DNA from: JBKEDC01 sp047971925
GTDB taxonomy: Bacteria > Bacteroidota > Bacteroidia > Bacteroidales > Prolixibacteraceae
DNA length: 15,307 nt
Assembly: GCA_047971925.1 (NCBI GenBank)
Contig: JBKEAC010000007.1
Location: 1-15,307, forward strand
Direction of reading: 5' to 3'
The notes under the pieces are model-generated. The model was not told the DNA's origin. It did not search any database and saw only the letters and a program-made list of their open reading frames with translations. A program made the translations under genes and the position numbers. How positions within the stretch are numbered: the first letter of the stretch is position 1; each line of letters begins with the position of its first letter. Shown here piece by piece: positions 8,354-14,769 of this stretch.

Positions 8354-9112
8354 TTGACTAAAGATAAAATCTACTTTGTTTCCGATGTACATTTAGGTGC
8401 CAAAGCTCTTAACGATAACTCCGAAAGAGAACGCCTCTTTGTGCAGTGGCTCGACAAAATCAGCATCGATGCCAAGCAGCTCATCATTATGGGCGATTTG
8501 TTCGACTATTGGTTTGAATATAAAACGGTCATCCCTCGTGGATATGTGCGCACACTTGGAAAGCTCGCCCAATTGAGCGACAATGGGCTGGACATTCATT
8601 TCTTCATTGGAAACCACGACATTTGGGCAGACAATTTTTTTGTTGAAGAAATAGGAATAACTATTCACAAAAAAGAAGAAGTGTGGGAAATATTCGGAAA
8701 ACAAGTGTTCCTTGCTCATGGCGATGGACTCGACCCTTTCGACACGGGCTATTTATTTTTAAAGAAATTATTCACCAACCGCACATTGCAGTGGTGCTAT
8801 TCTAAACTACACCCAAACCTAGCCAACAAAATAGCCCACGGATGGTCGTCGAAAAGAAGAAAAAGACATCAACGAGAACTCGTGGAATTTAAAGGCGAGA
8901 ATCATGAAGGCTTATTTATCTTTGCCAAATCGGTGCAACAAAAGATGCATATTGACTATTTTATTTTCGGACATCGACATTTGTTATTAAATTTGCCCCT
9001 AGATAATGGTGCGAGATATATTAATTTAGGCGACTGGATTAATTATTTCTCTTTTGGTGTCTTCAGCGAAACGGGTTTTCAACTTCACCAATTACCCTTA
9101 AAAGTAGAATAA
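8354..9112 (+). CDS. lpxH: UDP-2,3-diacylglucosamine diphosphatase (LpxH-like metallophosphoesterase)
   Basis: This 252-aa calcineurin-like phosphoesterase probably hydrolyses UDP-2,3-diacylglucosamine to lipid X and UMP in lipid A synthesis, at the cytoplasmic face of the inner membrane. All metal-binding motifs are visible: D11-V-H13 in FVSDVHLG, GDLFDYW (47-53), GNHD (86-89), H122-G-D124 and GHRH (206-209). The start is TTG: no in-frame ATG precedes the first metal motif at residue 11, and the previous gene stops only 11 bp upstream. Basic residues at 166-173 (SSKRRKRH) fit the membrane-facing cap of LpxH enzymes. It is probably translated from the same message as the TlpA-like gene. A related metallophosphatase with another substrate is the main alternative. 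Confidence 0.88.
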   Translation: MTKDKIYFVSDVHLGAKALNDNSERERLFVQWLDKISIDAKQLIIMGDLFDYWFEYKTVIPRGYVRTLGKLAQLSDNGLDIHFFIGNHDIWADNFFVEEIGITIHKKEEVWEIFGKQVFLAHGDGLDPFDTGYLFLKKLFTNRTLQWCYSKLHPNLANKIAHGWSSKRRKRHQRELVEFKGENHEGLFIFAKSVQQKMHIDYFIFGHRHLLLNLPLDNGARYINLGDWINYFSFGVFSETGFQLHQLPLKVE

Positions 9113-9117
9113 ACTCA

Positions 9118-9139
9118 CTGTATTACTGTAATCATACAG
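9118..9139. promoter_or_regulatory. Nested inverted repeat upstream of the FabH-like gene (possible operator)
   Basis: CTGTAT (9118-9123) and ATACAG (9134-9139) form an inverted repeat around TACTGTAATC; inside lies a second, TTAC-T-GTAA (9123-9131). It falls in the 63-bp gap between lpxH and the FabH-like gene, where no TAnnTTTG box was seen. It could be an operator or a weak hairpin; no U-tract follows, so a terminator is unlikely. Confidence 0.3.
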
Positions 9140-9175
9140 AACTCTGAGAAATTAAAAAAAACAAATTATACTCCA

Positions 9176-10255
9176 ATGAAAATATACACTGTAATTAAAG
9201 GAACAGGGTCTTGCATACCAAGCAGAGTAATTAAAAACGATCATTTCCTTACCTACGACTTCTACGATCCTGCAACAAAAGCAAAGTTCGATCGACCAAA
9301 TGAAGAAATCGTTACTAAATTTCAGGAAATTACAAACATCAAAGAAAGAAGATGGCTCACTGATGACCAAGTAAATTCCGACTTAGCAACTATTGCGGCA
9401 CGAAAAGCTATTGAAGATGCTAAGGTTGACCCCGAAACAATCGATTTTATTATCGTTGCTCACAACTTTGGCGATGTCGCTTTTGGAAGAACAAATGTTG
9501 ATGCCATGCCTAGCCTTGCCAACAAAGTGAAATTTAAATTAGGAATTGAAAACCCTAATTGCACTTGCTTCGACCAAATATCGGGTTGCCCCGGATGGAC
9601 TCAAGCCATGATTACCGCCAATGCTTACATTAAAAGCAAAACTTTTAATCGAGGATTGATTATCGGAACCGATACACTTTCACGCGTTTCCGACCCACAC
9701 GATAGAGATAGCATGATTTTTGCCGATGGTGCAGGTGCTTGCATCGTGGAAGGAAAGGCTAGCGACGAACCTATCGGAATTATTGCTCATGCCACACGTT
9801 CAGATGTGAACCCATATGCCGATTTGCTCGTGTTTGGTCCTTCACTAAATCCTGATTACAAAGGAAAAGACCAATTCATTAAAATGGCCGGACACCGACT
9901 GTATGTCTATGCGCTTAAACACGCACCGCAATTGGTGAAAGATAGTATCGATAAAGCCGGACTAGAATTAAAAGACATTAAAAAGGTTCTCATTCACCAA
10001 GCCAATGAAAAAATGGATGAAGCTATCTTGAAAGGTCTTTTCAACCTCTACGGTGAAAAACATGTGCCTTTCTCGGAAATCATGCCCATGACAATCGAAA
10101 AGCTAGGAAACTCATCAACCGCAACAGTGCCAACCCTTCTCGACATCATCGTTCGTGGAAAAATGGACGACCACGTGATTCGTGAAGGTGATTACATTTG
10201 CCTCTGCTCAATTGGAGCTGGAATGAACATCAACTCGATTATCTATAAATGGTAA
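9176..10255 (+). CDS. 3-oxoacyl-ACP synthase III family protein (FabH-like, KAS III)
   Basis: This 359-aa thiolase-fold protein condenses an acyl-CoA or acyl-ACP with malonyl-ACP, or a related reaction. The KAS III triad is present: C138 in QISGCPGW, H274 in VLIHQANEKM and N312 in KLGNSSTATVPT. It is about 40 residues longer than E. coli FabH (317 aa), mainly in the N-terminal third (YDFYDPATKAKFDRPNEEIVTKFQ), and the sequence around the cysteine (CFDQISGCPGW) differs from the usual FDxxAACxGF pattern. It therefore looks like the divergent second KAS III type found in Bacteroidota rather than the housekeeping FabH, so no symbol is given. It could prime a special fatty acid or pigment chain; that is inference. 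It lies 63 bp after lpxH and is followed by a partial duplicate of its own 3' end. Confidence 0.87.
   Translation: MKIYTVIKGTGSCIPSRVIKNDHFLTYDFYDPATKAKFDRPNEEIVTKFQEITNIKERRWLTDDQVNSDLATIAARKAIEDAKVDPETIDFIIVAHNFGDVAFGRTNVDAMPSLANKVKFKLGIENPNCTCFDQISGCPGWTQAMITANAYIKSKTFNRGLIIGTDTLSRVSDPHDRDSMIFADGAGACIVEGKASDEPIGIIAHATRSDVNPYADLLVFGPSLNPDYKGKDQFIKMAGHRLYVYALKHAPQLVKDSIDKAGLELKDIKKVLIHQANEKMDEAILKGLFNLYGEKHVPFSEIMPMTIEKLGNSSTATVPTLLDIIVRGKMDDHVIREGDYICLCSIGAGMNINSIIYKW
10217..10242 (+). repeat. 26-nt direct repeat, unit A (3' end of the FabH-like gene)
   Basis: These 26 nt, coding for part of AGMNINSII near the C-terminus of the FabH-like protein, recur exactly at 10280-10305 in the following non-coding gap. 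Confidence 0.9.
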
Positions 10256-10279
10256 AAAAAGGCTTTGTCGAATGATTTT

Positions 10280-10305
10280 GCTGGAATGAACATCAACTCG
10301 ATTAT
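10280..10305 (+). repeat. 26-nt direct repeat, unit B (non-coding duplicate)
   Basis: An exact copy of 10217-10242, beginning GCTGGAATGAACATC, offset by 63 bp and lying after the FabH-like stop codon. Sequence on either side does not match, so it is a short duplication scar and not a second gene end. Confidence 0.9.
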
Positions 10306-10360
10306 TTCGATTCCATCTGCTAAAGAAAAATCTATGTGATAAGCACAATTAATAACAAAA

Positions 10361-10399
10361 TAAAGGCAAGCACCACACATGCTTGCCTTTACTTTTTTT
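10361..10399 (+). terminator. Intrinsic terminator downstream of the FabH-like gene
   Basis: Arms TAAAGGCAAGC (10361-10371) and GCTTGCCTTTA (10381-10391) pair over 11 bp around a 9-nt loop and are followed by CTTTTTTT. It ends the lpxH/FabH-like unit and insulates ahcY. Confidence 0.9.
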
Positions 10400-10418
10400 A
10401 TTACTCGCAAGAATACAT

Positions 10419-10426
10419 TACCTTTG
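10419..10426 (+). promoter_or_regulatory. Bacteroidota -7 box for ahcY
   Basis: TACCTTTG (TAnnTTTG) lies 29 nt before the ahcY start, just after the upstream terminator. A TTTA at 10397-10400, 18 nt before it, is a poor -33 candidate. Confidence 0.55.
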
Positions 10427-10455
10427 TACCAATTCTTTAAACATCAAAATAAAAT

Positions 10456-11859
10456 ATGAGCATTCAGAACTACAAGATAGCCGATATTAAACTGGCTGAC
10501 TATGGACGAAAAGAAATTGAAATCGGCGAAAAAGAAATGCCCGGACTAATGGCACTGCGCAAAAAATATGGCAAAGAAAAACCATTGAAAGGTGCCCGAA
10601 TCATGGGGTCGCTACACATGACTATTCAAACGGCCGTTCTCATTGAAACTCTCGTTGAACTAGGAGCAGAAGTACGCTGGTGCAGTTGCAACATTTTCAG
10701 CACGCAAGACCACGCAGCAGCAGCTATTGCAGCAGCCGGAATACCTGTTTTTGCTTGGAAAGGTGAAACATTGGCCGACTATTGGTGGTGTACAGAGCGA
10801 GCACTCGATTTTGGCAACGGATTAGGTCCTGATTTAATTGTTGACGATGGAGGCGATGCTACTGTCATGATTCACCGCGGTGTGAAAGCCGAAAAAAATG
10901 CCGCTATTTTAGATGTTGAAAAAACAGCTATCGACGAAATAGAACTCGATAAATGTCTTAAAGAAATTCTAGCCAATTCTCCTGAACGTTGGACTAAAGT
11001 AGCTGCCGGAATGAAAGGTGTGAGCGAAGAAACAACCACTGGTGTTCATCGCCTATATCAAATGATGGAGCAAGGAGAATTACTTTTCCCTGCTATAAAT
11101 GTGAACGACTCGGTAACGAAATCGAAATTCGACAACCTCTATGGCTGCCGTGAATCATTGGCCGATGGAATTAAACGTGCCACCGATGTCATGATTGCCG
11201 GTAAAGTGTGCGTGGTGGCGGGCTATGGCGATGTGGGCAAAGGTTGTGCCGCTTCTATGCGCTCTTATGGTGCACGAGTAATCGTTACAGAAATCGACCC
11301 AATCTGCGCTCTTCAAGCAGCTATGGAAGGTTTCGAAGTGAAAACAATGGAAGATGCCATTTCAGAAGGAAACATCTATGTAACAACCACTGGAAACAAA
11401 GACATCATTACAGCGGAACACTTGGCAAACATGAAAGACCAAGCAATTGTGTGTAATATTGGTCACTTCGACAATGAAATTCAAGTTTCAAAAATGGAAG
11501 CCACTCCTGGCATTCAGAAGATAAACATCAAACCTCAAGTTGATAAATATATCTATCCCGATGGACACGCCATTTACTTGCTCGCTGAAGGTCGTTTGGT
11601 GAACTTGGGTTGCGCAACTGGTCACCCTAGTTTTGTAATGAGTAATTCATTTACAAATCAAACGCTAGCTCAAATCGAGTTGTGGCAAAAAGACTATGCC
11701 ATTGATGTGTATCGCTTGCCTAAACATCTCGATGAGGAAGTTGCTCGCTTGCACTTAGCTCAAATTGGAGTGAAACTTACCACATTAAGCAAAGAACAAG
11801 CCGATTATATTGGCGTGAAAGTTGACGGACCTTATAAGCCTGAGCATTATCGCTACTAA
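10456..11859 (+). CDS. ahcY: Adenosylhomocysteinase (S-adenosyl-L-homocysteine hydrolase)
   Basis: This 467-aa NAD-dependent cytoplasmic enzyme splits S-adenosylhomocysteine to homocysteine and adenosine, clearing the inhibitory product of methyltransferases. Signature stretches are GSLHMTIQTAVLIETL (51-66), EVRWCSCNIFSTQDHAAAAI (72-91), DDGGDAT (130-136), NVNDSVTKSKFDNLYG with the expected K222 and D226, the Rossmann motif GYGDVGKG (256-263), CNIGHFDNEI and the terminal KPEHYRY. The segment around 155-190 is the roughly 40-residue insertion that distinguishes the long bacterial form from the human type (432 aa). It stands alone between two strong terminators, with its own -7 box. No SAH riboswitch was recognised in the leader, which is too short (about 30 nt). 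Confidence 0.98.
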   Translation: MSIQNYKIADIKLADYGRKEIEIGEKEMPGLMALRKKYGKEKPLKGARIMGSLHMTIQTAVLIETLVELGAEVRWCSCNIFSTQDHAAAAIAAAGIPVFAWKGETLADYWWCTERALDFGNGLGPDLIVDDGGDATVMIHRGVKAEKNAAILDVEKTAIDEIELDKCLKEILANSPERWTKVAAGMKGVSEETTTGVHRLYQMMEQGELLFPAINVNDSVTKSKFDNLYGCRESLADGIKRATDVMIAGKVCVVAGYGDVGKGCAASMRSYGARVIVTEIDPICALQAAMEGFEVKTMEDAISEGNIYVTTTGNKDIITAEHLANMKDQAIVCNIGHFDNEIQVSKMEATPGIQKINIKPQVDKYIYPDGHAIYLLAEGRLVNLGCATGHPSFVMSNSFTNQTLAQIELWQKDYAIDVYRLPKHLDEEVARLHLAQIGVKLTTLSKEQADYIGVKVDGPYKPEHYRY

Positions 11860-11948
11860 AATCGGAGTGAAGCTGATTCTTTTTAGACATACACGTTTCA
11901 GCTTCGCAACTTTTCGATTATTCTAAAATAGAACAATCTTTTAAGCAG

Positions 11949-11982
11949 AAAAAAGGAGAACCAAATTGGTTCTCCTTTTTTT
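11949..11982. terminator. Bidirectional terminator between ahcY and the small leftward gene
   Basis: A nearly perfect hairpin: A6GGAGAACCAA (11949-11964) pairs with TTGGTTCTCCT6 (11966-11981) around a single A. A-tract on one side and T-tract on the other make it work in both directions, serving the convergent genes. Confidence 0.92.
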
Positions 11983-11987
11983 CATAT

Positions 11988-12368
11988 CTAAATCAACACC
12001 CAGCTTAGAGCAGCATTTTCATCGGCAAATGGTCGTAATAAAACACCACCCGACTGCCTTTGCATAAGAATAAAATCGGCCATCATCTTTGGATCTTCCA
12101 CCAAAACGGCAATTTTTCGATCTTTAAAAGCATCTTCATATTCCAAAAACACATCGGTAACTGTTTTATAAGACTCAACAATATCGCTCAAATCAACTGC
12201 AACCTGATCGACAAGAAACCCTTTACAATCGGCTTCTACTTCTATTTTTTTTGATAAATCTATCCACATATCTCGCACATCAGCAGGTTGGCTTTCACCC
12301 TCCCACGAAATGCGAAACACTCGATAGTTATCATCATACCTACATTCAAAATTTTTCAACATCATCAT
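11988..12368 (-). CDS. Small STAS/SpoIIAA-like protein, function unknown
   Basis: This 126-aa protein has no signal peptide or membrane span. Its alternating pattern, with an N-terminal strand pair (FECRYDDNYRVFRISWEG), a helix, a strand (KGFLVDQVAVDLS), DRKIAVLVEDP and a closing FADENAALSWV, looks like the SpoIIAA/STAS-like fold of small Bacteroidota proteins. The ending resembles the usual F.D...AL.WL of that group. That is inference from pattern only; no catalytic residue is apparent. Translation could start at any of three consecutive ATG codons (12360-12368). A -7 box lies 24 nt upstream of the first. It is convergent with ahcY and lies 178 bp downstream of the marR stop, with a 19-bp perfect palindrome in that gap. 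Confidence 0.7.
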   Translation of the reverse strand: MMMLKNFECRYDDNYRVFRISWEGESQPADVRDMWIDLSKKIEVEADCKGFLVDQVAVDLSDIVESYKTVTDVFLEYEDAFKDRKIAVLVEDPKMMADFILMQRQSGGVLLRPFADENAALSWVLI

Positions 12369-12392
12369 TTCCTCTTACTTTTAAATCCTCAG

Positions 12393-12400
12393 CAAAGTTA
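12393..12400 (-). promoter_or_regulatory. Bacteroidota -7 box for the STAS-like gene
   Basis: The minus strand reads TAACTTTG (TAnnTTTG), 24 nt before the first possible start codon. The separate box suggests the gene is not only read from marR. Confidence 0.5.
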
Positions 12401-12461
12401 AGAAACTAAACTAAACCTCATTTTACTAAGAATCAAAATCTTATTACTAAAAATCAAAGCA

Positions 12462-12480
12462 TTATCGATTAAATCGATAA
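12462..12480. promoter_or_regulatory. 19-bp perfect palindrome, possible operator
   Basis: TTATCGATTAAATCGATAA has 9-nt perfect arms around one central A. It lies about 60 bp upstream of the -7 box of the STAS-like gene and downstream of marR. Size and symmetry fit a MarR dimer site, but there is no second copy at the marR promoter, so the regulator is inferred. Confidence 0.4.
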
Positions 12481-12504
12481 CACCAAATCTATAAGCTAAC
12501 TGCA

Positions 12505-12528
12505 AATGCTCGCCCACCGAGCAAAAAA
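12505..12528. other. Small GC-rich hairpin downstream of marR
   Basis: TGCTCG-CCCAC-CGAGCA forms a 6-bp stem with a 5-nt loop followed by A6 on the + strand. In the direction of marR transcription the T-run precedes the stem and only TTT follows it, so it is a weak terminator candidate for marR. Confidence 0.35.
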
Positions 12529-12546
12529 GACGTTAAGCAAAGCCCA

Positions 12547-12984
12547 CTACGCCTTCCCTTCAATAGCTAGCTTATCGAATAAATCCAACATGGTTTTAAT
12601 TTGATTGTCGGTAATGCTATCAAGCATCTGCATAGATAGATTCCCAGCCGATTCCACTGCCCGCTGATAACTTGCAGTACCAGCAGCTGTTGGAATGAGG
12701 TTTTTCTTTCTGCCATCGGCCTCATCCGTTTCTCTCTCCACATATCCCATATCAATGAGCGACTTAACCTGACGAAGAACAATGGTTTTGTCTTTATTCA
12801 ACTCATCGGAAATATCTTGCTGAGTCATATTGGGATTGTTGTGAATTAGCTCAAGGAATATGTACTGATCGACTTTTAAATCGATTCCATCGGCAAGAAA
12901 CATATCAGCTAAAATTCTTTTTGAACGAATGGCTTCTTTCAGAATAAAGGAAAAAAGCTGTGTTCTAGGATTAATTTCTTTCAT
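12547..12984 (-). CDS. MarR-family winged helix-turn-helix regulator
   Basis: This 145-aa protein has the length and layout of MarR regulators: an N-terminal dimer helix (1-30), helices to about 50, and a winged HTH at 52-98. The helix-turn-helix reads MTQQDISDELNKDKTIVLRQVKSLIDMGYV and the wing carries the family pattern RETDEADGRKKNLIPT (D90, R92). A C-terminal dimer helix follows. Such dimers bind near-palindromic operators and often respond to small aromatic ligands or oxidants; nothing here shows the ligand. It probably controls itself or a neighbour. The MITE-like copy 2 ends 64 bp before its start codon, and the leader is a CA-rich simple repeat without a recognisable TAnnTTTG box, so its expression may have been altered by the insertion. 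Confidence 0.93.
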   Translation of the reverse strand: MKEINPRTQLFSFILKEAIRSKRILADMFLADGIDLKVDQYIFLELIHNNPNMTQQDISDELNKDKTIVLRQVKSLIDMGYVERETDEADGRKKNLIPTAAGTASYQRAVESAGNLSMQMLDSITDNQIKTMLDLFDKLAIEGKA

Positions 12985-12998
12985 TTTCTTTTGATTAA

Positions 12999-13030
12999 TG
13001 TGTGTGTTTTGTGTGTGTTTTGTGTTTTGT
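12999..13030. repeat. TG-rich simple repeat, 11-bp period
   Basis: TGTGTGTTTTG occurs twice in tandem (13001-13011, 13012-13022), followed by TGTTTTG. It is low-complexity DNA in the leader of marR, between its start codon and MITE-like copy 2. Confidence 0.75.
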
Positions 13031-13048
13031 ATATTTATATATATTATA

Positions 13049-13235
13049 GGGGACTTCTAAAAATTAGTTTTAAACTGGGGAAGCTGCTAAATACAGCTGT
13101 TGTTCATTTTGTTTTCTGAGCGTATCTTTTGCACTAATTTCTTAAACCATAGCTCGCTATGCTTCTGCGAAATTAGTCCAAAATCTATCTCCCATAAAAT
13201 CAAAATGACCTAACAGCTAATTTTTAGAAGTCCCC
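13049..13235 (-). mobile_element. MITE-like non-autonomous element, copy 2 (inverted)
   Basis: A 187-bp element with perfect 19-bp terminal inverted repeats GGGGACTTCTAAAAATTAG (13049-13067 and 13217-13235), flanked by TATA on both sides (13045-13048, 13236-13239), a possible 4-bp target duplication. Its reverse complement matches copy 1 at both ends. The interior differs and carries a further palindrome: ACTAATTTC and GAAATTAGT arms around CATAGC-TC-GCTATG (about 13134-13178). There is no ORF. It lies four bases after the stop codon of the GldB-like gene and 64 bp before the marR start. The parent element is not in the window and is not identified. Confidence 0.87.
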
Positions 13236-13239
13236 TATA

Positions 13240-14247
13240 CTATTGCGGATTATAGGCCGATTGATTCAAAATCTTTCGGGCATCTTTCTGCTCCATCAGT
13301 TGAGTCAAATTAACTTCAGGGTTATTTTCCATATATGATTTTACAATTTGCCAACCAATCCAGCAACCAGTTCTTCCTGGCGACTGAGCCGAGAAGCTCG
13401 ACGTGTAGGGAGCCTCTTTGGTATATCTGATGATATCCATTCTATTCGTTGAAAACAGCATTTTGTTTTCAGCTAAGTACATCCACATATCTTTTTCGCT
13501 CGCTTTGCAAAAATCAATTTGCGCCGCTGTGTATCCAATTTTCACCGAATCGGGCATGTCGGGCAATGTTGCATCGAGAATATATTGCACCTTCCCCTCA
13601 TAAATCATTCTGTCAATCAACTGGTGACCATAATCCACAAAGGGAAACTGCACCGTGCTCCAAGCATAAATAGCGTCGGCAGTAATTTTCTGAGGATACA
13701 TGTTCAATTGCTGATAGTTACTAATTCCTAAACGAGAATAATAGTCACAATCGCGCCCTAAATATTTATCAACACCAATCCCCAAGATACTATCTGTCAT
13801 TATAATGGCTTGATTAAAACCACTCACGCAAGTAAAAACATGAGGAATGACCGATTTTGGAAAATGATATTTATAATATTTAAAGGCAACATCGAGTTCT
13901 TTGCTGATTTTCTTTTTGTTAATTCGCTCATCAACCATTTGTTTCACATTCACCATGGTTGTATCATGAAGAAATGATTGCAATAAAGAGTCTACACCTT
14001 CATCTTCTGGATATCCTATCCGGATTACTTCGGTGGTGAATAAAGGTAGAATCATCGGGAAATCAGACTTTAGGCGAGCAAGCACAAGACTATCTACTGG
14101 TTGCGAGGCGAACAATTCGCTGTCGAAATCAGAAAAAAGATAGTCGGTTGTCACCGTTGATAAATCTACTTGCTTAAACTTATTTCGGCAAGCAAAAGCA
14201 ATCACAAGGACTAGCAATGTTAAGGAGATTATCGTGGCTTTTTTCAT
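13240..14247 (-). CDS. gldB: GldB-family gliding motility-associated lipoprotein
   Basis: This 335-aa protein has a lipoprotein-type signal (hydrophobic 5-19, C20 after IAFA, a relaxed lipobox). The body follows the GldB pattern: TTDYLFSDFDSELF near the start, a central VFTCVSGFNQAIIM (137-150) and GIGVDKYLGRDCDYY (156-170), then LIDRMIYEGKVQYILDATLP (210-229) and the conserved C-terminal GRTGCWIGWQIVKSYM (291-306). GldB is an envelope lipoprotein needed for gliding in Flavobacterium, but homologues are widespread in non-gliding Bacteroidales, where the role is not settled. The fold is related to DUF2268-type predicted peptidases, but no HExxH zinc motif is seen. MITE-like copy 2 sits 4 bp after its stop codon. 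The family call is good; a motility role here is not implied. Confidence 0.85.
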   Translation of the reverse strand: MKKATIISLTLLVLVIAFACRNKFKQVDLSTVTTDYLFSDFDSELFASQPVDSLVLARLKSDFPMILPLFTTEVIRIGYPEDEGVDSLLQSFLHDTTMVNVKQMVDERINKKKISKELDVAFKYYKYHFPKSVIPHVFTCVSGFNQAIIMTDSILGIGVDKYLGRDCDYYSRLGISNYQQLNMYPQKITADAIYAWSTVQFPFVDYGHQLIDRMIYEGKVQYILDATLPDMPDSVKIGYTAAQIDFCKASEKDMWMYLAENKMLFSTNRMDIIRYTKEAPYTSSFSAQSPGRTGCWIGWQIVKSYMENNPEVNLTQLMEQKDARKILNQSAYNPQ

Positions 14248-14636
14248 CTGTCTATAATTTGTTTTTCAGTTGCCAGATGTAACTCGCCATTATAGTCATG
14301 CTCATGTGTGAGATTCCTAAGCTCATGGCTCGTTTCATGTAACATTATAATCAAGACGATAAAAGTAGAAATTTTTCATTGAACAACAACAAAACCAGCT
14401 TACTTATTAAGCCTTAATACATTATTTTCACTTTCTTTAAAGATACAAACCAACAAAAACGCGCTATCCTTCCATAAACCACTCCCCCACCAAAGGGTGT
14501 TAGCTGAAGTATTTCGCACACTGCAGAAAGCTCAGCGCACAACTTACATCGTTTCCTCTCTATAAAGAATGCAGGGCGATGCCCCAATGGTTGGGTTGTG
14601 ATAATGCCAAGGTCGGTTGATGTTTCCCGTGATGTT
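14248..14636. other. Non-coding region upstream of the GldB-like gene
   Basis: About 390 bp with no convincing gene. It holds the leader and putative promoter of the GldB-like gene, then a GC-richer stretch (14465-14636) with small complementary segments such as CCCAA/TTGGG near 14583-14595. It resembles degenerate repeated intergenic DNA. A 116-codon frame on the minus strand has no recognisable domain. Confidence 0.5.
14360..14367 (-). promoter_or_regulatory. Possible -7 box for the GldB-like gene
   Basis: The minus strand reads TACTTTTA, one base off TAnnTTTG, with a TTG 19 nt upstream as a candidate -33. It would give a leader of about 110 nt, longer than at the other genes here, so support is weak. 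Confidence 0.35.
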
Positions 14637-14662
14637 GTGAGACGCATGCAATGCGACTCTAC
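14637..14662. repeat. REP-like imperfect palindrome
   Basis: GTGAGACGCAT and ATGCGACTCTAC flank a GCA loop and pair except for one inserted A and one end mismatch. The GAGACGCAT...ATGCG(T)CTC core has the look of dispersed REP-type palindromes. Only one copy is in the window, so repetition in the genome is inferred. Confidence 0.45.
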
Positions 14663-14769
14663 GGAACGCCCTTTGTTGGGTGTGTTGTGGTTGCCATTCG
14701 GGATTGTGCGACCATTCGGAAAAAATTCAACGGAACATTTGCGATACATTATATATAGGTGCATTTTTT

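Noticed and set aside
10256..10455. SAH or SAM riboswitch before ahcY
   Set aside because: The -7 box lies 29 nt before the start, leaving too short a leader. The hairpin upstream is an ordinary terminator with a T-run.
13240..14247. Zinc peptidase activity for the GldB-like protein
   Set aside because: The related DUF2268 group has HExxH, but the equivalent stretch here (DRMIYEGK) lacks both histidines.
14414..14764. A 116-codon minus strand frame in the gap upstream of the GldB-like gene
   Set aside because: Cys/Arg-rich mixed composition, crosses the REP-like palindrome, and has no family pattern. It is probably chance in GC-richer non-coding DNA.
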